DNA of 64,000 bases, taken from contig JAEZWW010000112.1 in assembly GCA_023442945.1 (NCBI GenBank), positions 1 to 64,000 on the forward strand. The letters are read 5' to 3'. This DNA comes from Pseudomonadota bacterium (GTDB lineage: Bacteria > Pseudomonadota > Gammaproteobacteria > Burkholderiales > Burkholderiaceae_C). This document shows positions 14,916 to 23,204 of this stretch, piece by piece (position 1 is the first letter of the stretch; each line of letters opens with the position of its first letter). The position numbers were made by a program, and so were the translations under genes. Under the pieces are notes generated by a model. That model made no database searches. It worked only from the letters and a program-made list of their open reading frames with translations, and was not told the origin of the DNA.

Positions 14916-15884
14916 ATGCACCGTCGCCATCTGATCGCACTTGCTGCGGCCGCCGCCACGCTGACCTGCGGCAGCGCCTTTGCGCAGGGCTACCCGACCA
15001 AGCCGATCCGCCTGATCGTGCCCTTTGCCGCCGGCGGCACGACCGACATCATTGCCCGCGTCATGTCCGAGCCGCTGACCAAGGCGCTGGGCCAGTCCGT
15101 CGTGGTGGACAACAAGGGCGGCGCGGGTGGCGCCATTGGCGCCGCTGAAGCCGCGCGCGCCGCGCCGGACGGCTACACACTGAGCGTGGCCACGGTGTCG
15201 ACCACCGCCGCCAACCCGGCCATCAACACCAAGCTGACTTACGACCCGGTCAACGATTTCATCCCGATCATCAACATCGCGGCCACGCCGAACATCATCG
15301 CCGTGAACCCCTCGTTCCCGGCCAAGGACTACAAGTCCTTCGTCGAGCTGCTCAAGAAGAACCCGGGCAAGTACTCGTACGCGTCGTCCGGCACGGGCGG
15401 CATCGGCCACCTGCAGACCGAGCTGTGGAAGAGCCTGACCGGCATCTTCGTCACGCACATTCCCTACCGCGGCGCGGGCCCGGCCCTGAACGACGTGGTG
15501 GCCGGCCAGGTGCCGATCATGTTCGACAACCTGCCCTCGGCGTTGCCCTTCATCAAGAGCGGCAAGCTGGTGCCGATCGTGGTGGCCGCGCCGACCCGCG
15601 TGAAGGACCTGCCCGACACCCCGACCTTCAAGGAAGTGGGGCTGGAGCCGGTCAACCGCATGGCCTACTACGGCATCCTGGCGCCCAAGGGCACGCCCAA
15701 GGAGATCGTCGACAAGGTCCACGCGGCGGCCAAGAAGGCGCTGGAAGAGCCGGCGGTGAAAAAGCGCATCGAGGAAACCGGCTCGATCATCGTCGGCAAC
15801 ACGCCCGAAGAGTTCGCCAAGCAGATCAAGGATGAGTTCAGCGTCTACAAGGACGTGGTGAAAAAGCAGAAGCTGAGCCTCTGA
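14916..15884 (+). CDS. Bug/TctC-type periplasmic solute-binding protein
   Basis: Extracytoplasmic binding protein of the tripartite tricarboxylate transporter family. 322 residues with a signal peptide ending in GSAFAQ (cleavage near 24), then the hallmark YPTKPIRLIVPFAAGG, a ligand loop around GGAGGAIGA and ARAAPDGYTL, and HIPYRGAGPALNDVVAGQV. The ATG at 14916 is 9 bases after AAGGAG; the upstream in-frame TTG is less likely. No TctA/TctB membrane genes are adjacent, as is common for the many orphan Bug proteins of Burkholderiales. Ligands are usually carboxylates. A strong terminator follows. Confidence 0.93.
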   Translation: MHRRHLIALAAAAATLTCGSAFAQGYPTKPIRLIVPFAAGGTTDIIARVMSEPLTKALGQSVVVDNKGGAGGAIGAAEAARAAPDGYTLSVATVSTTAANPAINTKLTYDPVNDFIPIINIAATPNIIAVNPSFPAKDYKSFVELLKKNPGKYSYASSGTGGIGHLQTELWKSLTGIFVTHIPYRGAGPALNDVVAGQVPIMFDNLPSALPFIKSGKLVPIVVAAPTRVKDLPDTPTFKEVGLEPVNRMAYYGILAPKGTPKEIVDKVHAAAKKALEEPAVKKRIEETGSIIVGNTPEEFAKQIKDEFSVYKDVVKKQKLSL

Positions 15885-15904
15885 TCCGGTCACGGCCTGC
15901 GAAC

Positions 15905-15931
15905 AAAAAGGCGCCCTCGGGCGCCTTTTTT
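15905..15931 (+). terminator. Intrinsic terminator of the Bug protein gene
   Basis: GGCGCC pairs with GGCGCC around a four-base loop, flanked by A5 and T6 tracts, starting 21 bases after the stop codon. Confidence 0.9.
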
Positions 15932-15987
15932 CATGCCCCGGTCGTGCGTGCAGGGGCTGCGATCGGGCGCGCTACCGCGCCATGAAT

Positions 15988-16046
15988 ACTATAAAAACAG
16001 TAGCTGGTCGCGCAGGTGGTTGTAGGGCGGCAGCCCGGTTTTATTT
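15988..16046 (+). repeat. Interspersed repeat copy at the end of tsdA
   Basis: A near-consensus copy: ACTATAAAAACAGTAGCTGG, then CGCGCAGGTGGTTGTAGGGC, then GGCAGCCCGGTTTTATTT. Its final TTA (16041-16043) is the stop codon of the convergent tsdA gene. Confidence 0.9.
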
Positions 16047-17198
16047 GGAATTGCGGCCCAGCACCTTGCCGTTCACGGTTTTGCCGTACATCGAATCGTC
16101 CGTGTCATGGAATTCCTGGCGCGTCGTCGCCACGTCGCGCGTGAAGCGCGGGTCCTGCGGCCGGTCCTGGCTGTCGATGTACTGCGCCACGTCCCACGCG
16201 TCCTGCTCGCTCAGGCTGCCGCCTTTGCTGAGGGGCATGTTGGCCTGGATGAACGCCGCCGCGTTGCTGATGTTGGCCATGCCCGCGCCCCAGTTGTAGG
16301 ACTGCGCGCCCCACAGCGGCGGAAACACCTGGTGGTCCCCGCTGCGCGTGCCTTCCCCGTTCGCGCCATGGCACAGCGCGCACTGCGCCTCGTACACCGC
16401 CAGGCCGCGCTGGTAGTCGGGCGGCTGGGCGGGCTTGGCCAGCTTCTTGTAGCCGGCTCCGGCGATCTTTTCGCCCACCGGCGCGCCCTTGGCCATCCAG
16501 TAGGCGTAGGCCTGCAGCGCGTTCAGCACCTCGTCGCCATAGGGGGGCGCCTTGCCGTTCATGCTGTACATGAAGCAGCCGCGCAGGCGGTCTTCAAAGG
16601 TGTCGACGTGCTTGGTCTTGCTGCGGTAGGCCGGGTAGAGCAGGTAGGCGCCCCACAGCGGCGCCGAATTGGCCAGCCGGCCCGCGTCAAGATGGCAGTT
16701 GACGCAGTTGAGCGTGTTGCCCACGTAAGCCTTGGCGTTCTGCGGCGTGTGCAGAAAGATCTGCTGGCCCTTGCGGATCACGTCGCCCATGGGGCCGTCG
16801 GGAATGTCGCGGTCGGACGGCGGTTGGAAGCCGACCTTTTGCACCGCGCCAGCGGCCGGTGCGGCGGCGATGGAGCCGGAAGCTGCAGGCGCGGCCGCCG
16901 CAGCGGGCCCGGAGGCCGCCGCCGGTGCCGACGCTGGGGCAGGTGCTGTAGGCGTGGCCGGCGCAGCGGCGGCGCTGGGCGCGGCGGCTGGCGTCGCCGT
17001 GCTGGCGGCCGGTGTGCCGCCGGACAGGTGGCGCAGCGGGTCGTTGCTGGTCAGTATGTCCGGCACGCGGATTGCCGAGCTGACGAGGACCACGGCAATG
17101 ACAGCCACCAGAGCGGCGGCGAAGATCTTCAGCCCCGTGTAAGAGCTGCTGTTCAGATGGGGTTGGACAGGGCGGTCGGCGTGTTCGGAGGTGTTCAT
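16041..17198 (-). CDS. tsdA: Membrane-anchored thiosulfate dehydrogenase-like dihaem cytochrome c
   Basis: Predicted to oxidise thiosulfate to tetrathionate, or run in reverse, in the periplasm. The 385-residue protein has an N-terminal membrane segment (about 23-43), a long Ala/Pro/Ser-rich spacer (about 60-120), and a catalytic region with two haem sites CVNCH (165-169) and CALCH (273-277). The motif RLRGCFMYSMNGK places a Cys (about 208) where TsdA enzymes have the unusual Cys haem ligand; GNTLNCVNCHLDAGR and PPLWGAQSYNWGAGMA are also typical. Most TsdA proteins are soluble, so the anchor and spacer are unusual. ATG 17198 follows CAGGAG. The stop lies in an interspersed repeat. Confidence 0.8.
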   Translation of the reverse strand: MNTSEHADRPVQPHLNSSSYTGLKIFAAALVAVIAVVLVSSAIRVPDILTSNDPLRHLSGGTPAASTATPAAAPSAAAAPATPTAPAPASAPAAASGPAAAAAPAASGSIAAAPAAGAVQKVGFQPPSDRDIPDGPMGDVIRKGQQIFLHTPQNAKAYVGNTLNCVNCHLDAGRLANSAPLWGAYLLYPAYRSKTKHVDTFEDRLRGCFMYSMNGKAPPYGDEVLNALQAYAYWMAKGAPVGEKIAGAGYKKLAKPAQPPDYQRGLAVYEAQCALCHGANGEGTRSGDHQVFPPLWGAQSYNWGAGMANISNAAAFIQANMPLSKGGSLSEQDAWDVAQYIDSQDRPQDPRFTRDVATTRQEFHDTDDSMYGKTVNGKVLGRNSK

Positions 17199-17230
17199 GC
17201 GGGGCTCCTGGCGTCTCGGGGGGCGCGGCG

Positions 17231-17965
17231 TCACTTGGCACGGCTGGCGTAGAAGTCGGCGACTGCCTTGACGTCATCGCTGCTCAACTTCTTGGCAATG
17301 CCCTGCATCAGCCCCAGCGGGCCCGGGCCACGCTGGTTGTTTTTCCAGGCCTCGATCTGTGATTGCATGTAGGCGGCGCTCAGGTGCGCGATGGCGGGAA
17401 AGTGTTCTCCCACACCCTGGCCGACCAGACCGTGGCAACTGGCGCACGCCGGCACGCCTTCCGCCATGCGGCCGCGGTGCACCAGCCAGGCGCCCGCGTT
17501 GTCCGGCTCGATGTTGGTGGGCAGCGCCGCCACCACGGTGGCCGGTTGGACGATGCCGCTGGGCAGACTGGCCAGGTAGGCCGACACGTCGGCGCGCTGC
17601 TGCGCATTCAGCCCTTTGGCGATCGGCGCCATGATGGGATTGGCGCGGCTGCCGTCGGCAAAGGCGTCCAGTTGGGCGCGCAGGTAGGCCGCGCCGCTGC
17701 CGGCAAGCGGCGGAAAGGCGCCTGCGCCCTCGCCCTTGACGCCGTGGCAACTGGTGCAGGCCGCCACCGCCGGCGGCACGCCAGCGGTCATGATGGTTTG
17801 GCCGGCCTTGGCGTTGCCTTGCGGGGTGTTGGCCTTGGCCGCAGCCGGCGCGGCCGCGGGTGCGCTGGCAGGCTGCGCGCCCACGCCGCTGGCGCAGGCG
17901 GCGATCAGGAGCGCCATTGAGCTGGCGCGAACGGTGAAATAGGGGGACACGTGGGAAGACCTCAT
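17231..17965 (-). CDS. tsdB: Dihaem c4-type cytochrome, probable TsdB electron acceptor
   Basis: About 244 residues: signal sequence (IAACASGVGAQ), an Ala/Pro-rich spacer (about 31-47), then two cytochrome c4-like halves with CTSCHG (70-75) and CASCHG (174-179). It lies 32 bp upstream of tsdA on the same strand. Pairs of this kind (TsdB with TsdA) are known, with the c4-type protein accepting electrons from TsdA, so the context supports the call. The start is uncertain: ATG 17965 is chosen, ATG 17917 would shorten the signal sequence. A generic c4 donor to an oxidase is the alternative. Confidence 0.7.
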   Translation of the reverse strand: MRSSHVSPYFTVRASSMALLIAACASGVGAQPASAPAAAPAAAKANTPQGNAKAGQTIMTAGVPPAVAACTSCHGVKGEGAGAFPPLAGSGAAYLRAQLDAFADGSRANPIMAPIAKGLNAQQRADVSAYLASLPSGIVQPATVVAALPTNIEPDNAGAWLVHRGRMAEGVPACASCHGLVGQGVGEHFPAIAHLSAAYMQSQIEAWKNNQRGPGPLGLMQGIAKKLSSDDVKAVADFYASRAK

Positions 17966-18084
17966 GGCGTGGACCTGTTCGGTGCGCGGCCCCAGAAACA
18001 GGACGCGGTGCAGACCCGTGAAGTGCATCCTAGGCCGCCATCTGCCCATCTGACTGTCGGACAAAACCGCGCGTCCAGCACCAA

Positions 18085-18099
18085 ATACCGGGGCGGTAT
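18085..18099. promoter_or_regulatory. Inverted repeat between tsdB and xerD
   Basis: ATACCG-GGG-CGGTAT, a perfect 6 bp inverted repeat with a 3 bp spacer. It lies 120 bp upstream of tsdB and 55 bp upstream of xerD, in a region that must hold promoters for both. Binding by a regulator is only inferred. Confidence 0.3.
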
Positions 18100-18153
18100 G
18101 TCCAAGCGAAAACGGTACGGAGAAGGGTCTTGGCGCTCTGCTATCGTCGCGCC

Positions 18154-19128
18154 GTGACCGCAGAACCACCGCCCGCCACCGCCGCTGCCAACGCCGTCGC
18201 TGCGGGGGGTGACGGCGTGGCGGTGGCGCGCGCGCCCGTGCCGGCGGTCGACAGCTTCATCGACGCGCTGTGGCTCGAAGACGGCCTGGCGCGCAACACG
18301 CTGGACGCCTACCGGCGCGACCTGACGCTGTACGCGGCGTGGCTGCAAACCACCCACGGCGTGCCGATCCTGCAGACGCAGGAACACCAGTTGCTGGGCT
18401 ACTTTGCCGCGCGATCGGCGACGCGCGCCACCTCAGCCAACCGGCGGCTCACCGTGCTGAAGCGCTTCTTCCGCTGGGCCCTGCGCGAAAGGCTGATCGA
18501 CGCCGACCCCACGCTCAAGCTGCTGCCCGCGCGCCAGCCGCTGCGCGTGCCCAAGACCCTGAGCGAAGCGCAGGTCGAAGCCCTGCTGGCCGCGCCCGAC
18601 ACCGACACGCCATTGGGCGTGCGCGACCGCACCATGCTCGAACTGATGTACGCCAGCGGCCTGCGCGTGAGCGAGCTGGTCACGCTGAAAGCGTTGCACA
18701 TCGGCCTGGCCGAGGGCGTGCTGCGCGTGATGGGCAAGGGCAACAAGGAGCGCCTAGTGCCCTTTGGTGAAGTCGCGCGTGAATGGCTGGACAGCTACAT
18801 CAACAATAGCAGGTTGCGCTTGCTGGGCGGGCGCCAGACCGAAGATTTGTTTGTGACCAGCGCCGGCCGAACGCCCGGCACGGCCATGTCGCGCGTCATG
18901 TTCTGGAACCTCGTCAAACGCTACGCGCGCGAAGCCGGCATCACCGCGCCGCTGTCGCCCCACACCCTGCGCCACGCCTTCGCCACCCATTTGCTCAACC
19001 ATGGCGCCGACGTGCGCGCGGTGCAAATGCTGTTGGGGCATGCCGACATTTCCACGACGACGATCTACACCCACGTGGCACGCGAGCGGTTGAAGTCGCT
19101 GCACGCTGAAAATCATCCGAGAGGTTGA
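18154..19128 (+). CDS. xerD: Tyrosine recombinase XerD
   Basis: Site-specific recombinase that with XerC resolves chromosome dimers at dif. 324 residues from GTG 18154, with a longer-than-usual Ala-rich N-terminus, then a SAM-like core-binding domain (DSFIDALWLEDGLARNTLDAYRRDL) and the catalytic domain. Catalytic residues are in ASGLRVSEL (Arg), GKGNKERLVPF (Lys), HTLRHAFATHLL (His-x-x-Arg) and LLGHADISTTTIYTH (His and the Tyr nucleophile). Its last 147 bp (18982-19128) recur at 21174-21320 after the acyltransferase gene, and here its final codons (AENHPRG) are less GC-rich than in the second copy. Confidence 0.93.
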   Translation: MTAEPPPATAAANAVAAGGDGVAVARAPVPAVDSFIDALWLEDGLARNTLDAYRRDLTLYAAWLQTTHGVPILQTQEHQLLGYFAARSATRATSANRRLTVLKRFFRWALRERLIDADPTLKLLPARQPLRVPKTLSEAQVEALLAAPDTDTPLGVRDRTMLELMYASGLRVSELVTLKALHIGLAEGVLRVMGKGNKERLVPFGEVAREWLDSYINNSRLRLLGGRQTEDLFVTSAGRTPGTAMSRVMFWNLVKRYAREAGITAPLSPHTLRHAFATHLLNHGADVRAVQMLLGHADISTTTIYTHVARERLKSLHAENHPRG

Positions 19129-19176
19129 AGATCGGGTTTACAGTCTGATTCATTCCCATAAAAAAGGGTTTGAACA

Positions 19177-21096
19177 ATGATCAGGAGGTATCGGAGGGAC
19201 ATTGATGGCCTGCGCGCGCTGGCCGTTATTTTTGTGCTCGCGGTTCATGCTTCACCTGCCAAATTGCCCAATGGCTTCGTCGGAGTAGACATCTTCTTCG
19301 TCATCTCCGGATTTCTGATCACCGACATATTGATAGAAGATCTGCAGTCGGGTAGGTTTTCCCTTAAGAGTTTCTACGTACGGCGCGTCAACCGGTTGTT
19401 TCCTGCGCTATTGCTGGTACTGATTTCGGTCTTGTTGGCCGGTTCGCTGATCATGTACCCGGACGAATACTTAAGGTTAGGTTTCTCCGCCTGGATGAGC
19501 GCTGTTTTTGCAGCCAATGTTGGCTTCTACGGTGAAGCCGGGTATTGGGATACCTCCAGCAAGCTCAAGCCGCTATTGCACCTGTGGTCACTGGGGGTTG
19601 AGGAGCAGTTCTACCTTGTTTGGCCTTTGCTGCTGTGCTTTGCGTTCAAGAAGAGGATTTCACTCTTGTCGGTTGCGCTTGGCATCGCAGTGATCTCTTT
19701 GGCCCTGAACCTCTACCTCACCCCCAAGAATCAGGCGGCTGCTTTCTATCTGCCATTTGGCCGGCTGTGGGAATTGGCCGCTGGAGGAGCCCTTGCGTGG
19801 CTCCAGCGCTCTCAAGTCGCCCAGGATTTCTCTCGTACACAAAGTGCGTTTCGTGGCTGTTCGAACGCACTGAGTTGGGGCGCCCTGATGCTGTTGTTGA
19901 TCAACCAGATGACCCCGATGGATGCCCGCGCGTTTCCCGGCTATTACGTGGTGATCGTGGTGCTAGCTGCCGTTATGCTCGTCGCCGCGGGGCCGCACGC
20001 ATGGTTGAACCGTCACGTGCTCTCACAGCCAGCGCTTGTTTACGTCGGAAAAATCAGTTATCCGCTGTATTTGTGGCATTGGCCGTTGCTTGTATTTGCT
20101 CGCCTCGTCGGGGAGGGGCAATGGACGACGTCGCATAGAAACTATGCGGTGTTTGGCTCCATTGCTTTGGCGATGCTGACTTACCACGGCGTGGAGCAAC
20201 CATTGAACAAAATCAAGCGACGCGGCCGCCTTGCGCTATCGCTGGGCCTACTCATGCTTGGCATGGGGGCGACAGCCCTATTAGCTTCCAAGGCCATGCT
20301 TTTATTTGGCCTGAAGGCCTATGCAATTCCGCCCATGGAAAACCTGAACCATGCTAAGCCCACGGTTCAAAGCAAGGGGAGAATGGTCTTATTGGGCGAC
20401 AGCAATGCCGGTCATCTCGAGTACGGTTTGAAATGGATCTACGGTGACCGTCTCGCAAGCGTCTGGACAGCCAGTTGGCCGTATCTTGATGGCACGCAGT
20501 ACCGAGACGGCCACAGGCCACTCGCTGGCGGCAAGGGTACGCCGACGCTAACTGAAGATGCGCTGCGCAAGATCAGCGCCGACCCTGCGATCCGGCTGGT
20601 GATTCTCTCCAATGCCTATTCCCAGTACTTGATCGGAGATAGCCTGCGCAGCGTCGCGGATCCCGCAGTGGGCGAAACTGGTGCGCTGGCGTACGAGGCG
20701 GGCTTACGGCGGACCGCTCGGCGCTTGTTGGACAGTGGTAAACAGGTGCTGGTTATCGAGTCAATCCCAATCTATCCGGATTTAGCAACGGTTATGGCAT
20801 GTAGTGCGGGTCTGCGGCCTTGGCTGCGGCATCAACCTGCTGGTTGCACGCAGGTTCGAACAGCGCTGGAATCAGATCGACGTCAGTACCAAGACATTCT
20901 GGACCGAGCATTCGAGGGGATGTCCAGTGTGGCGAGATTTAATACCTTGGATCAACTGTGTGACAAAGACTTCTGCTACGTCAACCGCGACGGTCAACAG
21001 CTTTACTACGACTCTGGTCACTTCACAGCCGAGGGCAGTCAGCTGATGAGCGCTGCCATCGCGCGACGTATCGAGGTCATGCTGGCCGTACGCTGA
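19177..21096 (+). CDS. OafA/YrhL-type acyltransferase with SGNH domain
   Basis: Membrane O-acyltransferase likely acetylating a surface glycan such as O-antigen or peptidoglycan. 639 residues: about ten hydrophobic helices in the acyltransferase-3 domain (RDIDGLRALAVIFVLAVHA at the start, LHLWSLGVEEQFYLVWPLLL near 130-149), then an extracytoplasmic SGNH-like hydrolase domain with LLGDSNAGH (Ser about 408) and YDSGHFTAEGSQLM (Asp, His near 610). Codon use is clearly AT-richer than in the neighbours. It is the only gene between two copies of the xerD 3' end, so it looks like cargo of a small acquired islet. No partner glycan genes are nearby. Confidence 0.9.
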   Translation: MIRRYRRDIDGLRALAVIFVLAVHASPAKLPNGFVGVDIFFVISGFLITDILIEDLQSGRFSLKSFYVRRVNRLFPALLLVLISVLLAGSLIMYPDEYLRLGFSAWMSAVFAANVGFYGEAGYWDTSSKLKPLLHLWSLGVEEQFYLVWPLLLCFAFKKRISLLSVALGIAVISLALNLYLTPKNQAAAFYLPFGRLWELAAGGALAWLQRSQVAQDFSRTQSAFRGCSNALSWGALMLLLINQMTPMDARAFPGYYVVIVVLAAVMLVAAGPHAWLNRHVLSQPALVYVGKISYPLYLWHWPLLVFARLVGEGQWTTSHRNYAVFGSIALAMLTYHGVEQPLNKIKRRGRLALSLGLLMLGMGATALLASKAMLLFGLKAYAIPPMENLNHAKPTVQSKGRMVLLGDSNAGHLEYGLKWIYGDRLASVWTASWPYLDGTQYRDGHRPLAGGKGTPTLTEDALRKISADPAIRLVILSNAYSQYLIGDSLRSVADPAVGETGALAYEAGLRRTARRLLDSGKQVLVIESIPIYPDLATVMACSAGLRPWLRHQPAGCTQVRTALESDRRQYQDILDRAFEGMSSVARFNTLDQLCDKDFCYVNRDGQQLYYDSGHFTAEGSQLMSAAIARRIEVMLAVR

Positions 21097-21173
21097 ACGC
21101 ACGCCAATGGTTTTTGGGTGAGGTGACGCACAATCAAAGTTGTGACGCATCCCCCCTGATCTACTCCCGCCGC

Positions 21174-21320
21174 GCCACCCATTCGCTCAACCACGGCACC
21201 GACCTGCGCGCGGTGCAGATGCTGCTCGGCCACGCCGACATTTCCACCACGACGATCTACACCCACGTGGCGCGCGAGCGGCTGAAGTCGCTGCACGCGC
21301 AGCACCACCCGCGGGGGTGA
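21174..21320 (+). pseudogene. Duplicated 3' end of xerD
   Basis: In frame, 48 codons match the last 48 residues of XerD (RAVQMLLGHADISTTTIYTH, then VARERLKSLHA..HPRG) up to an identical stop position. By hand count about 126 of 147 bases agree with 18982-19128. The match begins abruptly after the equivalent of RHAF, and no start or N-terminal domain precedes it. Its GC-rich final codons look like the resident gene, suggesting this was the original 3' end before the islet entered. Confidence 0.85.
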
Positions 21321-21411
21321 GTGCCAGGGCGCCTTGGCAGCGCAGGTGGCGGCGCGCCGCCTCGCCCAAGCCACCGCGGCGGCCCACGACCGCTGGCGCA
21401 CAATCGCAGGC

Positions 21412-22401
21412 ATGACCACTTCTCCCCCGACTTTCTCCCGCCGCGCCGCCGTGCTCAGCCTCGCGGCGCTGGCCGCCGGCCCGCGCGCGGCCTTCGCCCA
21501 AAGCTGGCCCACCAAGCCGATCAAGATCACCGTTGCCTACCCGCCGGGCGGGGTGGCCGACGCCATGGCGCGCCTGTTGGCGGACAAGCTGGCGCCGATC
21601 CTGGGCCATAGCGTGGTGGTGGACAACAAGGCCGGCGCCAGCGGCAGCATTGGCATGGACGCGGTGGCCAAGGCCGCGCCGGACGGGCACAGCCTGGGCT
21701 TTTCGGCGATCAGCCCGCTGGTGCTGAACCCGCACCTGGGCAAGTCGCCCTTCGACCCGGCCAAGGACATCGTGCCGGTGGTCAGCGTGATCGCCTCGCC
21801 GGTGCTGCTGCTGGGCACGTCGGCGCTGGCAGCCAAGGATTTCAAGGCGCTGCTGGCGGCGGCCAAGGCCAAGCCCGGCGCGCTGCGCTGGGCGACCTCG
21901 GGACCGGCGTCGCTGGGGCACATCGTGCTGGAGCAGGTCAAGGCCGGCGCGGGCGTGGATATCACCCACATTCCCTACAAGGGCGGCGGCCAGCAGATCA
22001 ACGACGCGCTGGCCGGCCAGTTCGAAGTGCTGTCGACCAACGCTGGCCCGGCCGTCATGGGCCAGATCAAGGCCGGCAAGCTGACGCCGCTGGCCGTGGG
22101 CTCGCCCGCGCGGCTGGAACAGCTGCCGCAAACGCCCACGCTGGCCGAGCTGGGCCTGCCCGCGGCCAACCTGGCGTCCGTGTTCGGGCTGTTCGCGCCC
22201 GCGGGCACGCCGGCAGCGGCCATGGCGCGCCTGAACGCCGAGGTCAACAAGCTGCTCAAGGACAAGGACATCCTGCAAAAGATCGACGCCGCCGACAACC
22301 TGCCCACCGGCGGCAGCGCGGCCGACTTCGCCAAGCTGATCGCCGCCGAATCGGCCAGCAACGCCCGCATCATCCAGGCGGCCGGGATCACCGCGGGATG
22401 A
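21412..22401 (+). CDS. Second Bug/TctC-type periplasmic solute-binding protein
   Basis: 329 residues. The signal peptide has a twin-arginine-like start (FSRRAAVLSLAALAAG, then AAFAQ); the mature protein begins SWPTKPIKITVAYPPGG with the family's ligand loops (NKAGASGSIGMDAVAKAAPDG) and HIPYKGGGQQINDALAGQF. It probably binds a carboxylate. The ATG at 21412 starts the signal peptide; the frame further upstream overlaps the xerD remnant. Its stop overlaps the start of the next gene (ATGA), so the two are translationally coupled. No TctAB genes are present. Confidence 0.92.
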   Translation: MTTSPPTFSRRAAVLSLAALAAGPRAAFAQSWPTKPIKITVAYPPGGVADAMARLLADKLAPILGHSVVVDNKAGASGSIGMDAVAKAAPDGHSLGFSAISPLVLNPHLGKSPFDPAKDIVPVVSVIASPVLLLGTSALAAKDFKALLAAAKAKPGALRWATSGPASLGHIVLEQVKAGAGVDITHIPYKGGGQQINDALAGQFEVLSTNAGPAVMGQIKAGKLTPLAVGSPARLEQLPQTPTLAELGLPAANLASVFGLFAPAGTPAAAMARLNAEVNKLLKDKDILQKIDAADNLPTGGSAADFAKLIAAESASNARIIQAAGITAG

Positions 22402-23069
22402 GCACGCCCGCAGCCCTGATCGCTGTGTCGTTCGCAGCGCTCGCCCTCGGCGCGGCCGCGCCGGCAGCGGCTCAGCCCGCCGCCACCACCAGCCCGATGG
22501 CGCAGGCCTTCGCCAGCGGCCAGTGCAGCTTCGCGCCGCCGTGGGAGCCGGGCCGTTGGCGCCTGGCCACGCCCGCCGACTACGCGGGCGAGACCTGGGC
22601 GGCGTTTCGCCAACAGACCGGAGTCGCCCACCCGGGCCAGGCGCGCGGCGACTTCAACGGCGACGGCCGGCCCGACAGCGCCGCGGTCGCCCTGCGCGAC
22701 GACGGCAAGTGGATGGTGGGCGTGATCGAAGGCGGCGACACCTGCGAAACCGCCAGCATCTCCGAAGCTGCGCCCAATGGTTTCGGCCATCCGCCAGCGC
22801 TGATCACCCTGCCCAAGGCAGCGGCCAATGTGGCCTGCCATCAGGCGGGCTTGCGTTACGCCGCCACTTGCACCGTGGCCGCGTCGGCGCCAGCGGCCTG
22901 GCGCACCACGCGGCCATTCGACGCGATCGTCCAGACCGATGAGCACGGCACCGCCTTCAGCGGCACCCTGCGCCAGCACTGGAAAGGCACGGTGCGGGCC
23001 GACGGCAGCCCGCTGATGGTGTACGGCCCGCTGCCGATCGCGGCCGATGTGCGGCCGCCGGCGAAGTGA
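22398..23069 (+). CDS. Secreted protein with an FG-GAP/calcium-loop motif, function unknown
   Basis: 223 residues with a clear signal peptide (LIAVSFAALALGAAAPAAAQ). Residues about 85-99 read DFNGDGRPDSAAVAL, a calcium-binding loop like those in FG-GAP/VCBS repeats, but only a single repeat is visible. Four Cys in the mature protein could form disulfides. No catalytic motif is recognised. Coupled by ATGA overlap to the Bug protein gene, which could mean joint function in sensing or capturing the same compound, but this is inference. Confidence 0.75.
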   Translation: MSTPAALIAVSFAALALGAAAPAAAQPAATTSPMAQAFASGQCSFAPPWEPGRWRLATPADYAGETWAAFRQQTGVAHPGQARGDFNGDGRPDSAAVALRDDGKWMVGVIEGGDTCETASISEAAPNGFGHPPALITLPKAAANVACHQAGLRYAATCTVAASAPAAWRTTRPFDAIVQTDEHGTAFSGTLRQHWKGTVRADGSPLMVYGPLPIAADVRPPAK

Positions 23070-23133
23070 TGGGCGGGCAGTACCCGCGGCGCGGCGGTGG
23101 CCGGTGTGTCGCGCCCTGTCGGGTAGTGTTGGT

Positions 23134-23193
23134 TGCTATTTTCTTGATAGCTGCTCGCGCAGGTGGTTGTAGGGCGTAAGCCGAGTTTTTTTC
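23134..23193 (+). repeat. Interspersed repeat copy before the BCS1-like gene
   Basis: TGCTATTTTCTTGATAGCTG, then CTCGCGCAGGTGGTTGTAGG, then GCGTAAGCCGAGTTTTTTT. It ends 11 bases before the ATG of the next gene, so it forms most of that gene's leader. Confidence 0.9.
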
Positions 23194-23204
23194 AAATATC
23201 GACC

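Noticed and set aside
18795..18840. Repeat-like match inside xerD (CAATAGCAGGTTGCGCTTGC)
   Set aside because: Only a short match, and the protein shows no extra residues compared with typical XerD at this place.
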